Source: Acanthosepion lycidas
Taxonomy: Eukaryota > Mollusca > Cephalopoda > Sepiida > Sepiidae
Assembly: GCA_963932145.1 (NCBI GenBank)
Contig: OZ010573.1
Span: 27,946,119-28,010,118 of the forward strand
Reading direction: 5' to 3'
DNA length: 64,000 nucleotides
Part shown: positions 1 to 9,665 of the stretch, in pieces
Numbering within the stretch: the stretch's first letter is position 1
Layout of the letters: the number at the start of each line of letters is the position of its first letter
The notes under the pieces: model-generated
What the model saw: the letters and a program-made list of their open reading frames with translations, nothing else
Told to the model about the DNA's origin: nothing
The model's database searches: none
Made by a program: the position numbers and the translations under genes

Positions 1-868
1 AAATTTTGTTTGAATGAATGAATTTCTCCTTCATGCTTTTGGAGGAGTTCCAATTCTTTTTTGTCAGCAGTTTCTGTTGTCCAATGGTTAATAAGAAAAG
101 TTGTCATACCCACAAAACAGAATATGTTCATGTGATACCCCAGTACTACCTGCTCATGTACTAGACCAGTTCTCTCACTGTGGTGAACACACGACGGTAC
201 AGATACAAATGAGACCCTGGAGCAACTGGTCAAGATCCAGGTCTTTGTAAGATGTCTCATGCCAATAAAAGCAATGGAAAAAACAAGCACTTGGGAAGAC
301 AAGGTGTCTTGTGAAGTCAGTCCCATGGGCATCTTGTTTCTAAAGTTGCTGTGGTTTCTGAGGTAATGTTATTTTTCCCATCTCTTTCCCCTTTTTGCCT
401 CTTACCCCCCCTCCCACGTAGTTACTTGGAGAGCAATCGGTTAAATGGTCCCCACCCCCAGTCTCAACACACTCTACATTACAACACCCACTAAGCTTAT
501 TCTAGGGAGACATTCAGCAGGATTAAAAACAAAACCATTGAAAGGGTGGGTGAATCTTGTAGGATCAAATGATCATTGAGCACAATCGGGTAGACTGGGT
601 TTCATAGATATGTATGCACCCAGTGCAGTGATGACACAATATTGATGAACAGAGGGCCTCTAGACTGAAGTCAATGACCAGGGTGGAGAGTTTCTACAAT
701 GGATTCAACAGCCATGTGTATATGAACAATGCACGCCTTCAGTTGGCTGTGGTTTGACCTGAAGAGGAATGGGTTCTGCAAAGTCAATTTGCCAAAGACA
801 TGCTACGCATAAATTCAACACAGATATTTAGAAGAGACTGATTAGGTTCTCAGCTGTGCAGCAAACTT
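1..868. other. No gene recognised
   Basis: Mixed-composition single-copy-looking sequence. I see no long open frame, no known repeat from elsewhere in the window and no RNA gene. A short C-rich stretch lies near 400-470. Confidence 0.5.
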
Positions 869-872
869 ACAC

Positions 873-883
873 TACACACACAA

Positions 884-942
<59 letters not shown>
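873..942. repeat. (CA)n-(TA)n compound microsatellite
   Basis: A CA run passes directly into a TA run of about 40 bases. Compound CA/TA arrays of this form recur through the window, often at the edges of mobile elements. Confidence 0.95.
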
Positions 943-944
<2 letters not shown>

Positions 945-1126
945 GAAGGAGGGTTCATATGTGCTTCTTATAATAAGTGGATTTAATAGGCCAGTTAATG
1001 AAATTTGTTGAATAAAATTACAACAAACTGATAAAAGATTGATGATATTTATTATATAAAGGCCTACTAATATATGATAAATATCATCAATTTTATTGAC
1101 AATACTTTTATCATCAAGTGGCCTAT

Positions 1127-1143
<17 letters not shown>

Positions 1144-1157
<14 letters not shown>

Positions 1158-1509
1158 AAAAACAAGGAATGTATTGATTTTAATTTTAAAAGTCTCTAAG
1201 GCCCTTTCAACCAACATCTCATCAGGAGGTAATCATTGGATAATTAATTAACGAAAAGAATAGTAACGACAATAAAGAGCAAAAAGGGGGAACACGCTAA
1301 AATAACAAACAAGTGTATATACTTGTAACGAGGGAAGGGGAAATAACGTGTAAATCAATAAGCGAGGGACAGTTAAAATAAAGTATCCCCCAACAGATTA
1401 AGAGACTTTACAAATTCCTTCTGCTGGCAGAGAGAAGGTTTCCTTAATCCTATACAGACCGATTCCAAAATCTTTAAATGATTGTTGGAATCGGCTGTAT
1501 GAATAATTT
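1144..1509 (-). repeat. PLE left terminal repeat (inverted copy)
   Basis: Reverse complement of 3032-3396. Shared landmarks run in mirrored order: the TATATAATTTTAA edge, the CTCATCAG box at 1218-1225, the ACAAGTGTATATACTTGT palindrome near 1309-1326, and the inner GAATCGG hairpin near 1460-1500. Differences are scattered substitutions, as expected of two copies made in one insertion and aged together. Confidence 0.9.
1190..1236 (-). ncRNA. Candidate hammerhead-type ribozyme core, left copy
   Basis: On the minus strand the sequence reads CTCCTGATGAG, then about 9 bases, then GAAAGGGCC, then TTAGAGAC. CUGAUGA and GAAA are the two conserved core boxes of hammerhead ribozymes, and PLE terminal repeats are known to carry minimal hammerheads. 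CUC before the first box could pair with GAG after the presumed cleavage position. Stem II would be very short and wobble-rich, so this may be inactive or a chance match. Confidence 0.3.
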
Positions 1510-1625
1510 ACAGAAAAGATGTTGATTATTTTGAATGATTCAGAAAAGTTCAAAAAATTGGTCCAGTTGAAACTTGTGACAACACGTATAGAAATGAAAT
1601 TAAAATTCAGAAACGTCTATTATAC

Positions 1626-3032
1626 TTGTTTAGAAAAGGTTACTTTTCTAAGGAGATTTACGATAGGATTAGACCTTCTGGTTCCCTCAGACCAAGGCTC
1701 TATGGTCTTCCTAAAGTTCATAAGAAGGACGTTCCATTGAGACCAATACTATCAATGATTGGTTCATCCCAACATTCTTTGGCTCAATGGCTTCTGCAGG
1801 TCATACAACCGGTCCAAACATTTTTTACTAAATATTGTATACCTGATTCGTTCACGTTTGTTGAACGCTTACAGGCCATACAGTCTTGCCCTGATACTGA
1901 TTTTATGTGTTCTTTTGATGTGTCCAGTCTGTTTACCAACGTACCATTAAAGGAAACTATTAATATCTGTACAGACTTTTTAAACGAAGGTAACATTACT
2001 CCACCTCCTTTTCCTAAGGATATATTTATAGAACTCATGATACTATATACCAGTTCAGTGGAGTTTAGTTTTAACAGTGTCATGTATAGTCAAGTGGATG
2101 GGGTCCAGATGGGCAGTCCTCTTGGCCCTGCATTGGCTGATATTTTTGTGGGCTACCACGAGATGTTACTTTTTGGCAAAGTGTCTAAACCGTTTGTTTA
2201 TGTCAGGTACGTCGATGACACTTTTGCAACTTTTTCAATTGAAAGTGAGGCTGTTGAGTTCTTCAATGAGCTCAACTCCTTGCACAAAGGTTTGTCCTTT
2301 ACTATGGAAGGGGAGAAGGACAATTGTCTGCCTTTTTTGGACGTTTTTATAGAGCGTAGTAGAGAGGGTTTTCTTTCAAGCATCTATCGCAAACCAACCT
2401 TTACGGGTCTCTATTTGAATTGGTGTTCATTTGCTCCTGCATCAAGGAAAATCAATCTTGTTAATACCTTGGTGTACAGAGCGCTTAAAATTTGTTCTCC
2501 TATTAGATTGGACCGTGAATTTGAGAACATTAGGGAGATTTTCCTCAGTAATGGCTATCCGGAGGCCCTCATTGACTTTATTATTATTAAGAAGACTAAG
2601 GAATTTCATTCCCCTAAAGTCCAGGGGACTTCTAAATGTCCGGTGTATTTAAAGATTCTCTGGATTGGGGATAGGGGTCAAGGCTTAATTAAGCAGGTTA
2701 GCAAGTCGGTTTCCGGTTGTTTCCCATCAGTTGCTTTACGTAGCATTTTTCGAACTAGGTCTGTGTTTCCGTCGTTTCGCAAGGATGTATTGCCCTACAT
2801 CAAATTGAGTAATTTAGTATATGAGTTTAATTGCCAGTGCATTGCTGGTGATGTAGGGCGTACAACCTTGCATTTGGAAACTAGAATCAATCAGCATGTA
2901 CCTTCCAAAATACGACTTGGTAAGATAGATAAAATATGCTATCTTCCCCCCATGAATATGGAATCGGCTATTGCTCAACACTTAGTTGAGAATATAGCCT
3001 ATGCCAAGTCGTACAAAAAAAGAGTGGTTTAA
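1626..3032 (+). CDS. PLE reverse transcriptase with GIY-YIG-like C-terminus (partial)
   Basis: This 468-codon open frame encodes a PLE polymerase that would copy element RNA at a nicked chromosomal site. Visible reverse transcriptase blocks are LYGLPKVHK and PLRPILS (residues 25-43), FDVSSLFTNVPL with an active-site Asp (97-108), GVQMGSPLGPALADIF (159-174), catalytic YVDD (195-198), LPFLDV (235-240) and YRKPTFTGLYL (254-264). The C-terminus carries a GIY-YIG-type nuclease remnant: VYEFNCQC (398-405), then DVGRT (409-413), where the family usually has a Tyr in place of Asp, then the Arg (420) and H (424) region. PLE proteins are normally longer. Related coding sequence lies upstream (about 1519-1625) in a different frame, so the N-terminal side is broken and Met-1 is only the first Met of the surviving frame. 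No stop interrupts the 468 codons. Confidence 0.88.
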   Translation: MFRKGYFSKEIYDRIRPSGSLRPRLYGLPKVHKKDVPLRPILSMIGSSQHSLAQWLLQVIQPVQTFFTKYCIPDSFTFVERLQAIQSCPDTDFMCSFDVSSLFTNVPLKETINICTDFLNEGNITPPPFPKDIFIELMILYTSSVEFSFNSVMYSQVDGVQMGSPLGPALADIFVGYHEMLLFGKVSKPFVYVRYVDDTFATFSIESEAVEFFNELNSLHKGLSFTMEGEKDNCLPFLDVFIERSREGFLSSIYRKPTFTGLYLNWCSFAPASRKINLVNTLVYRALKICSPIRLDREFENIREIFLSNGYPEALIDFIIIKKTKEFHSPKVQGTSKCPVYLKILWIGDRGQGLIKQVSKSVSGCFPSVALRSIFRTRSVFPSFRKDVLPYIKLSNLVYEFNCQCIAGDVGRTTLHLETRINQHVPSKIRLGKIDKICYLPPMNMESAIAQHLVENIAYAKSYKKRVV

Positions 3033-3396
3033 AATTATTCATACAGCCGATTCCAACAATCATTGGAAGATTTTGGAATCGGTCTGTATAGGATTAAGGA
3101 AACCTTCTCTCTGCTGGCAGAAGGAATTTGTAAAGTCTCTTAATCTGTTGGGGGATACTTTATTTTAACTGTCCCTCGCTTATTTATTTACACGTTATTT
3201 CCCCTTCCCTCGTTACAAGTATATACACTTGTTTGTTATTTTAGTGTGTTCCCCCTTTTTGCTCTTTATTGTCATTACTATTCTTTTTGTTAATTAATTA
3301 TCCAACAATTACCTCCTGATGAGATGTTGGTTGAAAGGGCCATAGAGACTTTTAAAATTAAAATCAATACATTCCTTGTTTTTAAAATTATATATA
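3032..3396 (+). repeat. PLE right terminal repeat
   Basis: The plus-strand partner of 1144-1509. It begins at the stop codon of the polymerase frame and ends in TATATA. Its first ~60 bases hold a short inverted repeat (GATTCCAACAAT against TTGGAATC) that can fold into a hairpin. Confidence 0.9.
3309..3350 (+). ncRNA. Candidate hammerhead-type ribozyme core, right copy
   Basis: CTCCTGATGAG (3313-3323), GAAA (3333-3336) and GAGAC (3345-3349) have the same spacing as in the left arm. The two copies differ by one base in the presumed stem III, which weakens pairing. Presence in a PLE terminal repeat is the main support. Confidence 0.3.
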
Positions 3397-3440
3397 AATT
3401 TTGTACCTCTAAACATTTGTTTATATATATATATATAAAC

Positions 3441-3800
3441 TTTTTTATATTCTATTAATGCTCTATCTCTTTCTTTCATATTGAGCACTCTACCATAAAA
3501 GCCTGCTTTCCTTAAATGCCTCCTTATCAGTAAACCACTGAAAAACCAGTAATTTTGGCTTCAAAAAAGCCTTTCAAATTAACTATATATATATATATAT
3601 GTATGTATAGATAGATAGATAGATAGATATAAGGAGGTGTTTAAGGCAAGTAGGCTTTGTGGTAGAGTGCTTACTATTGAAGAAAGAGCGTTAATAGAAT
3701 TAGTATAAAAAGGTTTTTTCACTTAACTCATGTTTACTCAAAGTTTACAGAGATGTAACCACTCATCAGAACAGAGTTAAACTGCTGATATTTCTTTATT
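3441..3800 (-). repeat. Fold-back terminus of a second PLE-like family
   Basis: Arms 3441-3527 and 3629-3714 are imperfect inverted copies (both contain GAGCACTCTACC-like and CCTTAAA-like blocks), separated by a short spacer with (TA)n and (ATAG)n. On the minus strand just outside, CTGATGAG occurs at 3762-3769, as in the neighbouring PLE ends. I infer a terminal fragment of another PLE; no coding part is attached. A related piece lies at 16170-16265. Confidence 0.45.
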
Positions 3801-4290
3801 TTTTTGTACTTTTATTGTGGTATGAATGTGTTATTTTCCTTTTTGCTTGATGGGTGTTGATTGATTGATAACTTCCTCTCCCTTCTTTTTTTCTTTTATT
3901 CTTTCATCACCTTCTCTGTTAATCTCTCGTTTATTGCTATTGGTCTAAGCATTTAATTTAGGTTATGGTTGGAGTTTTTTTATGTTTGTATGTATGTTTG
4001 TGCAGGTGTGTGTTTATCTGTATGTGTATGTATGTATGCATACGTACATACAAACATCCACGCACACTCACCCATGCTTGTGTGTTTGTCTGTGCATGGC
4101 TGTGTTTCTGTTTTGCTACACACACAAACACAAAAAAATTTGATATTAATTATATATGTGTGTGTGTGTGTGTGTATGTATGACAATTTTGAACCCTCAT
4201 TTTGACATGTTACACCGATTAGTCAAAAAAACAGATTTAGATTTTACTTGAAGTAAATCTATATTAGCAAGACAGAACATGATTCTGTTT
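3801..4290. repeat. GT-rich low-complexity tract
   Basis: T-rich sequence, then an impure (TGTA)/(TG) tract at about 3985-4180. The open frames across it are products of dinucleotide repetition; no gene is supported. Confidence 0.7.
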
Positions 4291-4299
4291 TTTTTACTA

Positions 4300-4352
4300 A
4301 TTTCACCCAATACAAAGCCCAAGAGCCACTCAAGGTAAAGGGTTACTGTGTG
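4300..4352 (-). mobile_element. LINE-B 3' end fragment
   Basis: The box CACCCAATACAAAGCCC and the following AGAGCCACTCAAGG match the 3' end of the LINE-B copy near 28030-28060 in the same orientation. Only the extreme 3' end is present. Confidence 0.5.
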
Positions 4353-4383
4353 GAGTTTTATTTGCAGAAGAAAGGACAAGCAT

Positions 4384-4510
4384 TAGAAGTAGAGAGCTGA
4401 AGTAAAATTTAGAAGGAACCAGTAACACAATCCTAAACAGGAAACAAGGGATAAACCTCTACTCCTGTTCAAAAGACCAGGGAGGGGTGTGAGCCAGATG
4501 ATAGGCAATC
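4384..4510. repeat. Single monomer of the ~180-bp satellite
   Basis: Contains TTTAGAAGGAACCAG, CAATCCTAAACAGGAAAC and CTCCTGTTCAAAAGACCAG, the landmarks of the tandem block at 9236-9665. Isolated monomers also occur at 62495-62632 and 63819-63872. Confidence 0.75.
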
Positions 4511-5039
4511 ATATTGACACTTGATTCTTTACTTCAACAGTTTTTAAAATTAGATTTTACTAATTTCAACTGACATTTTTATTTCTACATTCGTTTGTTT
4601 GAACACCATTTGAGTAAGAACAGGTGATAAAAGTTCCCTGGTCACAGGTAACTCATGGCACTTTCAATGCATCTTTGGCTGTGGAAATTCATATACATTT
4701 TTGAACAAAGCAATAATCTCTAGGTCAGAAAGGTTTTGGTACAGAACAAGTGCACTGAATATGTTTTTTCAAGTCACTTTTATGTTTGTATATTCTCTCC
4801 TTTAAATTTTGATATTTTTTCCAATGTATTGAAATTAAACAACATGTCAAAGTAAAAGTTTTCCAAATTGTCATATATTTGCCATTTCATTGGATTCTAA
4901 ATTTAAATCACACACACACACACAAGGTATTACCAAAGATTTCAATAGTGTATATGAAATCACTGTACTATAAATTTTTGTAGTCACTGTTTTGTAGGTA
5001 GTAGCCTATTTCTTTGTTTTTTTTTACAATAATGTTAAC
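4511..5039. other. No gene recognised
   Basis: AT-rich, with a short CA run near 4908-4924. Nothing else seen. Confidence 0.5.
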
Positions 5040-5760
5040 TCTGTACAAAGTCTATGAGGCTCTCAAGGGAGAGGGTTACAGAGTAAGAGACACAGTTTAT
5101 GAAGGATATGTGTAGAAGATAAAGTTTAACCTGACTTGAACAGGTTAAGATTGTAGTCGTCAGGGGAAACTCCTCTTGTGGTTCCACAAAGCAGCAGTTC
5201 ATAGGAAGAAGCTGCTCAAGTAGAACTTATATCTCCCAAATGGGATATGAAGGGAATGAGAATGGTTCACTACAATGTTCATGAAATGGCAGGCCCTAGC
5301 TGTGAAGGTTAGAACATGTGGGATTAAGGGTTTAGTTTTTTTTAGAACATGTTGGATTAAGGATGTAGTTTTTATGTTTAGAACATCCCACATGTTTAGA
5401 ACATCCCACATGTTCTAAACAGACTACACCCTTAAGGGTGTAGTCTGTTTAGAACATGTGGGATTAAGGGTGTAGTTTATCTGTTTAGAACATGTGGGAT
5501 TAAGGGCATATATTTTCTGTTTAGAACATGCGGGATTAAGGATGTAGTTTTTCTGTTTAGAACATGTGGGATTAAGGATGTAGTTTCCATGGAAATAGTG
5601 ATAGAGTAGCGAAAGACTTGCAATGTTTCATCTGTGGGGAAGAGATTGTAGGGTGGAAAATAATTTGTCACCTACAAGGATGTGGAGACAGTTTTGAATG
5701 CTATTAAGACTTTGAGAATTAGTTGTTTGCAAGCAACGGATTACTTAGAGGCAATGCTGG
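5040..5760 (-). mobile_element. LINE-B fragment with internal tandem expansion
   Basis: Read on the minus strand, 5411-5199 gives HVLTFTARACHFMN and then HSHSLHIPFGRxKFYL, the C-terminal end of a non-LTR retrotransposon polyprotein (LINE-B), decayed by stops. The flanking parts (CACCTACAAGG and TGAATGCTATTAAG near 5670-5720) match the 28360-28460 copy of the same family. A minisatellite (5308-5585) has grown inside it. Confidence 0.7.
5308..5585. repeat. Minisatellite, unit ~36-40 bp
   Basis: Repeated units read TTTAGAACATGTGGGATTAA followed by GGGTGTAG and a T-rich link; about six copies, one stretch inverted (around 5388-5440). It arises from LINE-B coding sequence (the HVLTF region), as the first unit is continuous with that fragment. 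Confidence 0.85.
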
Positions 5761-5762
5761 AA

Positions 5763-6107
5763 ACTGAACTTGGGAATGGGACTTTTGTATATAAAGATAA
5801 ATTGTCGTCATCATCATCATCAGTCTTATGACTGGAGTTGATCAAAGGGTGTCAAACACCTAACTAACTCCTTCCATATATCTCAGTTGTGTGCCAATGG
5901 CTGAGTCTCCATCAAAGAGTCCACTCAGGGATGTTGTCCAATCATTTTTAAACTCTGTCTTCCAGTTTTTCTTTTGCCTAAAGTAATAAGTTCTATGATG
6001 GCTGTAGAAATCATCAGTGACATTTTATGATGGTTATTAGTTTACATCCTAATTAATATAAATCTCATTAAATATTCCCATTCAATGTAAGTAATTTTCT
6101 GTAATTC
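5763..6107. other. No gene recognised
   Basis: Starts with a short (ATC)n run. The rest is AT-rich with no supported feature. Confidence 0.5.
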
Positions 6108-6290
6108 TGCAAATCAAACAATGGACCTCAAATTGTTTTGTCAGACATTCTAATAATCACTTAACTAAAACAGTCATGACAGTAGCAGAAACTTTAATGT
6201 TTGGGCTAAAACGCATCAAAAATCAAGAAAGTCAGTTAATTACATATATACTCGATTTCGAAATCTGAACTAACCTCATTTTTCATATGT
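6108..6290. repeat. Direct repeat copy 1 (partner at 7284-7440)
   Basis: Shares TGCAAATCA, CAATGGACCTCAAA, CATTCTAAT, CACTTA and ATATATACTCGA-like blocks in order with 7284-7440. The two flank a segment that includes a mariner relic. Family unknown. Confidence 0.6.
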
Positions 6291-7007
6291 ATTTAAACAC
6301 ATCAAAATGAGATCTGGAATAACGAGTAATTAACACCTGGGCCATTGTTATACTTTTATTCCTGCCTTCCTGCCCATAATTACTATAAAAAAAAGGAAAA
6401 TTAAACTCTGAGATAGCAGTAAATCCCAAGAAAATTTGGTTAAATTCCAAGTTGCTTATTCTCACGTGAGCATGTTCTGTTTTGTGGGGTGACAACTTTT
6501 CTTATTCATGCATTAGTAAACTGTCACCCGGTAGTTTTCTAATAATTTAATCGCTATTATTATGGAACCAATAGAAACGTCATTCTTGCCTGGTAACATT
6601 ACTGTTCTAAATAATAACTGTTTTCTTCAGACGGGATTCATTTTTTTTAAATTATTTGAAAGAAAAGAAAATATAATTAAGAGAAATGTCTTGATTTTAT
6701 GATAAATGTTACAAAAAAAAAAGAAGACTTTTTGTATTTAAATAGGTGGTAAGGTTACTAGTTTGCAAATAGCTACTAAATCCATCAGTAACCTTTGTGG
6801 CAAGTGTTCAACAAATATACAAATACTGACCTATAACCTGTTTGTTTTACAAGAGCTTCTGTTTGTTTATGCCAATTTGAAAAAAAAAAAAAAAAGAACC
6901 TCAACCATTAAAGTTGAAACTTCAGGATAATATATTTATGATATACATTTGATTGAATCAAAAATAATTTCTACTTTATTCTTAAATAAATAATGTACTA
7001 TTATATT

Positions 7008-7256
7008 TTATGCAATTATATATTCGTCATTATTTGCAATGACTTGTTGCCACTTAACAGGTGGTTTTTCAATACCATTTGAGTAAAATTCTACAGGCTT
7101 TACTGTGAAACATTTTTCAATGAACTTTGGAATCTATTTTTCATTAAAGAAAGCTTTCCCCATTGATGTATTATGCAGCAATCAAAAAAGGTCATAATCA
7201 GTCGGTACTAGGTCACTTGAATATGGTGAGCTGGGTGGAAGAGACCAACCAAGTTC
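7008..7256 (-). pseudogene. Mariner transposase C-terminal relic
   Basis: The minus strand encodes LPPSSPYSSDLVPTDYDLF, the third catalytic-motif region of mariner transposases (usual form PPYSPDLAPTDYHLF with the final catalytic Asp). It continues to FIEKCFTVKPVEFYSNGIEK and PVKWQQVIANNDEYI, the family's C-terminal end, followed by a stop. Internal stops break the frame and the N-terminal two thirds are absent. This is a plain DNA-transposon fossil. Confidence 0.8.
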
Positions 7257-7283
7257 AAACATTTTTTTACTGTGTTATTATTT

Positions 7284-7440
7284 TGCAAATCATCAATGGA
7301 CCTCAAAACAATTTGTTATACATTCTAATCACTTAGCTAAATGTATGACAAAAGTAGAGAGTGGAAATGCATTAGATATTGAAAAAAAGAGAGTCAGTTT
7401 ATTATATATACTCAACTTCAAAATCTGAAATAACCTCAAT
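7284..7440. repeat. Direct repeat copy 2 (partner at 6108-6290)
   Basis: See copy 1. It begins just upstream (in element sense) of the mariner relic, so the pair may represent a host repeat interrupted or duplicated around the insertion. Confidence 0.6.
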
Positions 7441-7539
7441 ATCCTTGTGTTGCTATAGAGATCGACATTTTTCTTTTCATCCACTGTGTACCCTGCCATG
7501 ACCGTACAAAAACTAAGGCATTTTAGCATACTCTAAATT

Positions 7540-8500
7540 TATTGTAAACTTCCACATATGATTATTTTCTAGGATGATACATTTGTCATTACAATAGTCT
7601 CCCCAAACTGGAAATTACTTATGACTCAACCTACTTTTATTTATCAGTGACTGCTTAAGACATAAACACCAGCTCATGTCTTTCTAAAGGGAAGGTTAAT
7701 CCTGTAAATGCCTTTTGTTTTGAACATTGTTACATATTAGTGTAGATCTAGTTAACTTTCACGTATGATTTGTTGCTAGGATCATACATTTGTCATTAGT
7801 ATGATTAGTAGTTAGGAGGCTAGATGTGTCATTAGTATTAGTAGTAGTTAGGATACATTTATCATTAGTATAATTAATAGTTAGGAGGATAGACATGTAA
7901 TTAGTATGATTAGTAGTTAGGATGATACATTTGTCCTTAGTATGATTAGTATTTAAGAGGATATATTCGTCATAAGTATGATTAGTAGCTAGGATGGTAC
8001 ATTCGTTATTACATTTGGTTCTTCAAACTGGAAATTACTTATGACTCAATCTTTTTAATCTTTTATTTATCAGTGACTGCTTATGACATAAACACCATCT
8101 CATATCTTTGTAAAGGAAAGGTTAATCCTGTAAATGCCTTTTGTTTTGAACATTGTTACAGATTAGTATACTCCCAGTTTATTGTTTACATTCATGTATG
8201 ATTAGTTGCTAGTATGATACATTTGTCATTACAACTGCTTCTCCAAATTGAAAATTTCTTATGACTAAACCTAATAGTTTGTTTTGTTTTGAAAATTGTT
8301 GTAGGCTAGTGTACTCCTAATTTATCCTTAACTTCCATGTATCATAGTTGCTAGGATGATACATTCGTCATTACATTTGGTTCCCCCAAAACGGAAATTA
8401 CTTATGACTTAACCTAATAGATTGCTTTCATTTATCAATGACTGCTTATGACATAAACACCAGCTCATATCAATGTAAAGGAAAGGTTAATCACACAAAA
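7540..8500. repeat. Complex higher-order tandem repeat
   Basis: Blocks recur in order: ACTGGAAATTACTTATGACT (near 7606, 8022 and, altered, 8250 and 8390), CAGTGACTGCTTA-GACATAAACACCA (7647, 8070, 8437), AAAGGTTAATCCTGTAAATG and TTTTGAACATTGTTACA. Between the first two long units, a shorter ~38-bp unit (GTATGATTAGTAGTTAGGA plus GATACATTTGTCATTA) is itself repeated at about 7775-8000. So it is a nested repeat with unit lengths of roughly 38 and 150-420 bp. Confidence 0.85.
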
Positions 8501-9230
8501 AATGGCCTTGGGAGGGAAAGCAGGATCGTTGTCTTCCTTTGGTAGATTCATTTGGGATGTGATATCATAGTTTCTGTTTTGGAAAGGTTTATTTTGAATC
8601 CTATTTCTTAGAACACTATGTAGAGGATGTTGATTTTCTGTTCAAGATCATTCTTATCCCAATTATAAATACCTTTTTCATCAGAATAGCAACCCTCTCC
8701 CTTATCACTAGTGCATTAACCTTGGGAAGGAAAGCAGGATTCTATTGACAGATTCATTTTGGATGTAGTATGGAATGTTTAAATGGTCATCTCTTCACAT
8801 CTGTTTTTAAAAACACAGATCATCGTCTAGGAAAAGATTAAATAGACTGGGGTCCTCATTTCCTCATACTTCTGATGAGGTTTGAAATATTTTCATCCTA
8901 GGGTCCTCACTGGACATGTAGATCAATAGCAAGGCATGTAATCATCACAAAGGGTGAGAAAAGTCCATACTAGATTTAGTTTACATTTAAATTAATATAT
9001 TAGTAATTATGTTTAATTTAAATGGTACTTAATAAATAGATAAGTAGTACAAAAGGTGCATATAGGTATTTACAATTGCCTACTATCTATATGGAGGTTG
9101 GTATCTTAACATCTGTGGAATAAATCCTGGTAGGACTTCTAGTTCCCTTTCAATTACCTCACTGTAGATGTTGAATAAATCCAGTGAAAAGAGATATCCT
9201 TTTCTGACATACCTTTTCTATTTTTGAAAA
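8501..9230. other. Unclassified, no gene
   Basis: A short block (CTTGGGA-GGAAAGCAGGA, then AGATTCATTTGGGATGT) occurs twice, near 8508 and 8733. It may be a decayed LINE; I could not read a convincing frame. Confidence 0.4.
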
Positions 9231-9235
9231 TAACA

Positions 9236-9665
9236 TTAGAAGGAACCAGAAACCCAATCCTAAACAGGAAATAAAGAATAAACTTCTACTCCTGTTCAAC
9301 AGACAGACTGAGATGAGTGTGAACTGTGTGATAATTGAACCTATCTACTCTTATTGAGAAAAAAAATAATAAATAAAATTTCAGAGTTTCAGATGTCAGA
9401 AGTATAGAATTGAAGTAGACTTTAGAAAGAACTAGAAACCCAAGGGATAAACATCTACTCTGGTCCAAAAGACTGAGGAGGAGTGTGAACCGGGCGATAG
9501 GCAAACCGATCTACTCCTATTGGAAAAAAAAATAGTAAATAAAATTTCAAAGTTTAGGCTGAAATGTTAGAAATATAGAGTTGAAGTAGACTTTAGAAGG
9601 AGCTGGAAACCCAATCTTAAAATAAAACCTCTACTCCCATTCAAAAGACCAGGGAATAGTGTGTA
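9236..9665. repeat. Satellite array, ~170-185-bp unit, 2.5 copies
   Basis: Unit starts (TTTAGAAGGA-like) lie near 9236, 9421 and 9592. Each holds AACCCAATCCTAAACAGG or its decay, CTACTCCTGTTCAAAAGAC and CTATCTACTCCTATTG. The same unit occurs singly near 4384 and around 62495-63280. Confidence 0.85.

Larger units (their letters stand above)
1144..3396 (+). mobile_element. Penelope-like element (PLE) with inverted termini
   Basis: A 2.25-kb unit: a left terminal copy (1144-1509, minus), a central coding part, and a right terminal copy (3032-3396, plus). The two ends are inverted copies of one another, about 97% alike by my count (roughly 11 differences over 366 positions). PLEs are known to carry terminal 'pLTRs' in direct or inverted order, and the reverse transcriptase inside is of PLE type. 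Both outer edges touch TA-rich DNA (TA run at 1128-1152, TATATA at 3391), a common PLE target. The inner edges meet the coding part tightly: the stop codon lies at the start of the right arm. The N-terminal part of the coding region is missing or out of frame, so this copy is 5'-truncated. High arm similarity suggests a fairly young insertion. Confidence 0.85.

Noticed and set aside
867-1217. 116-codon minus-strand frame
   Set aside because: It runs through a (TA)n array and the PLE left arm; Ile/Tyr repeats come from the microsatellite.
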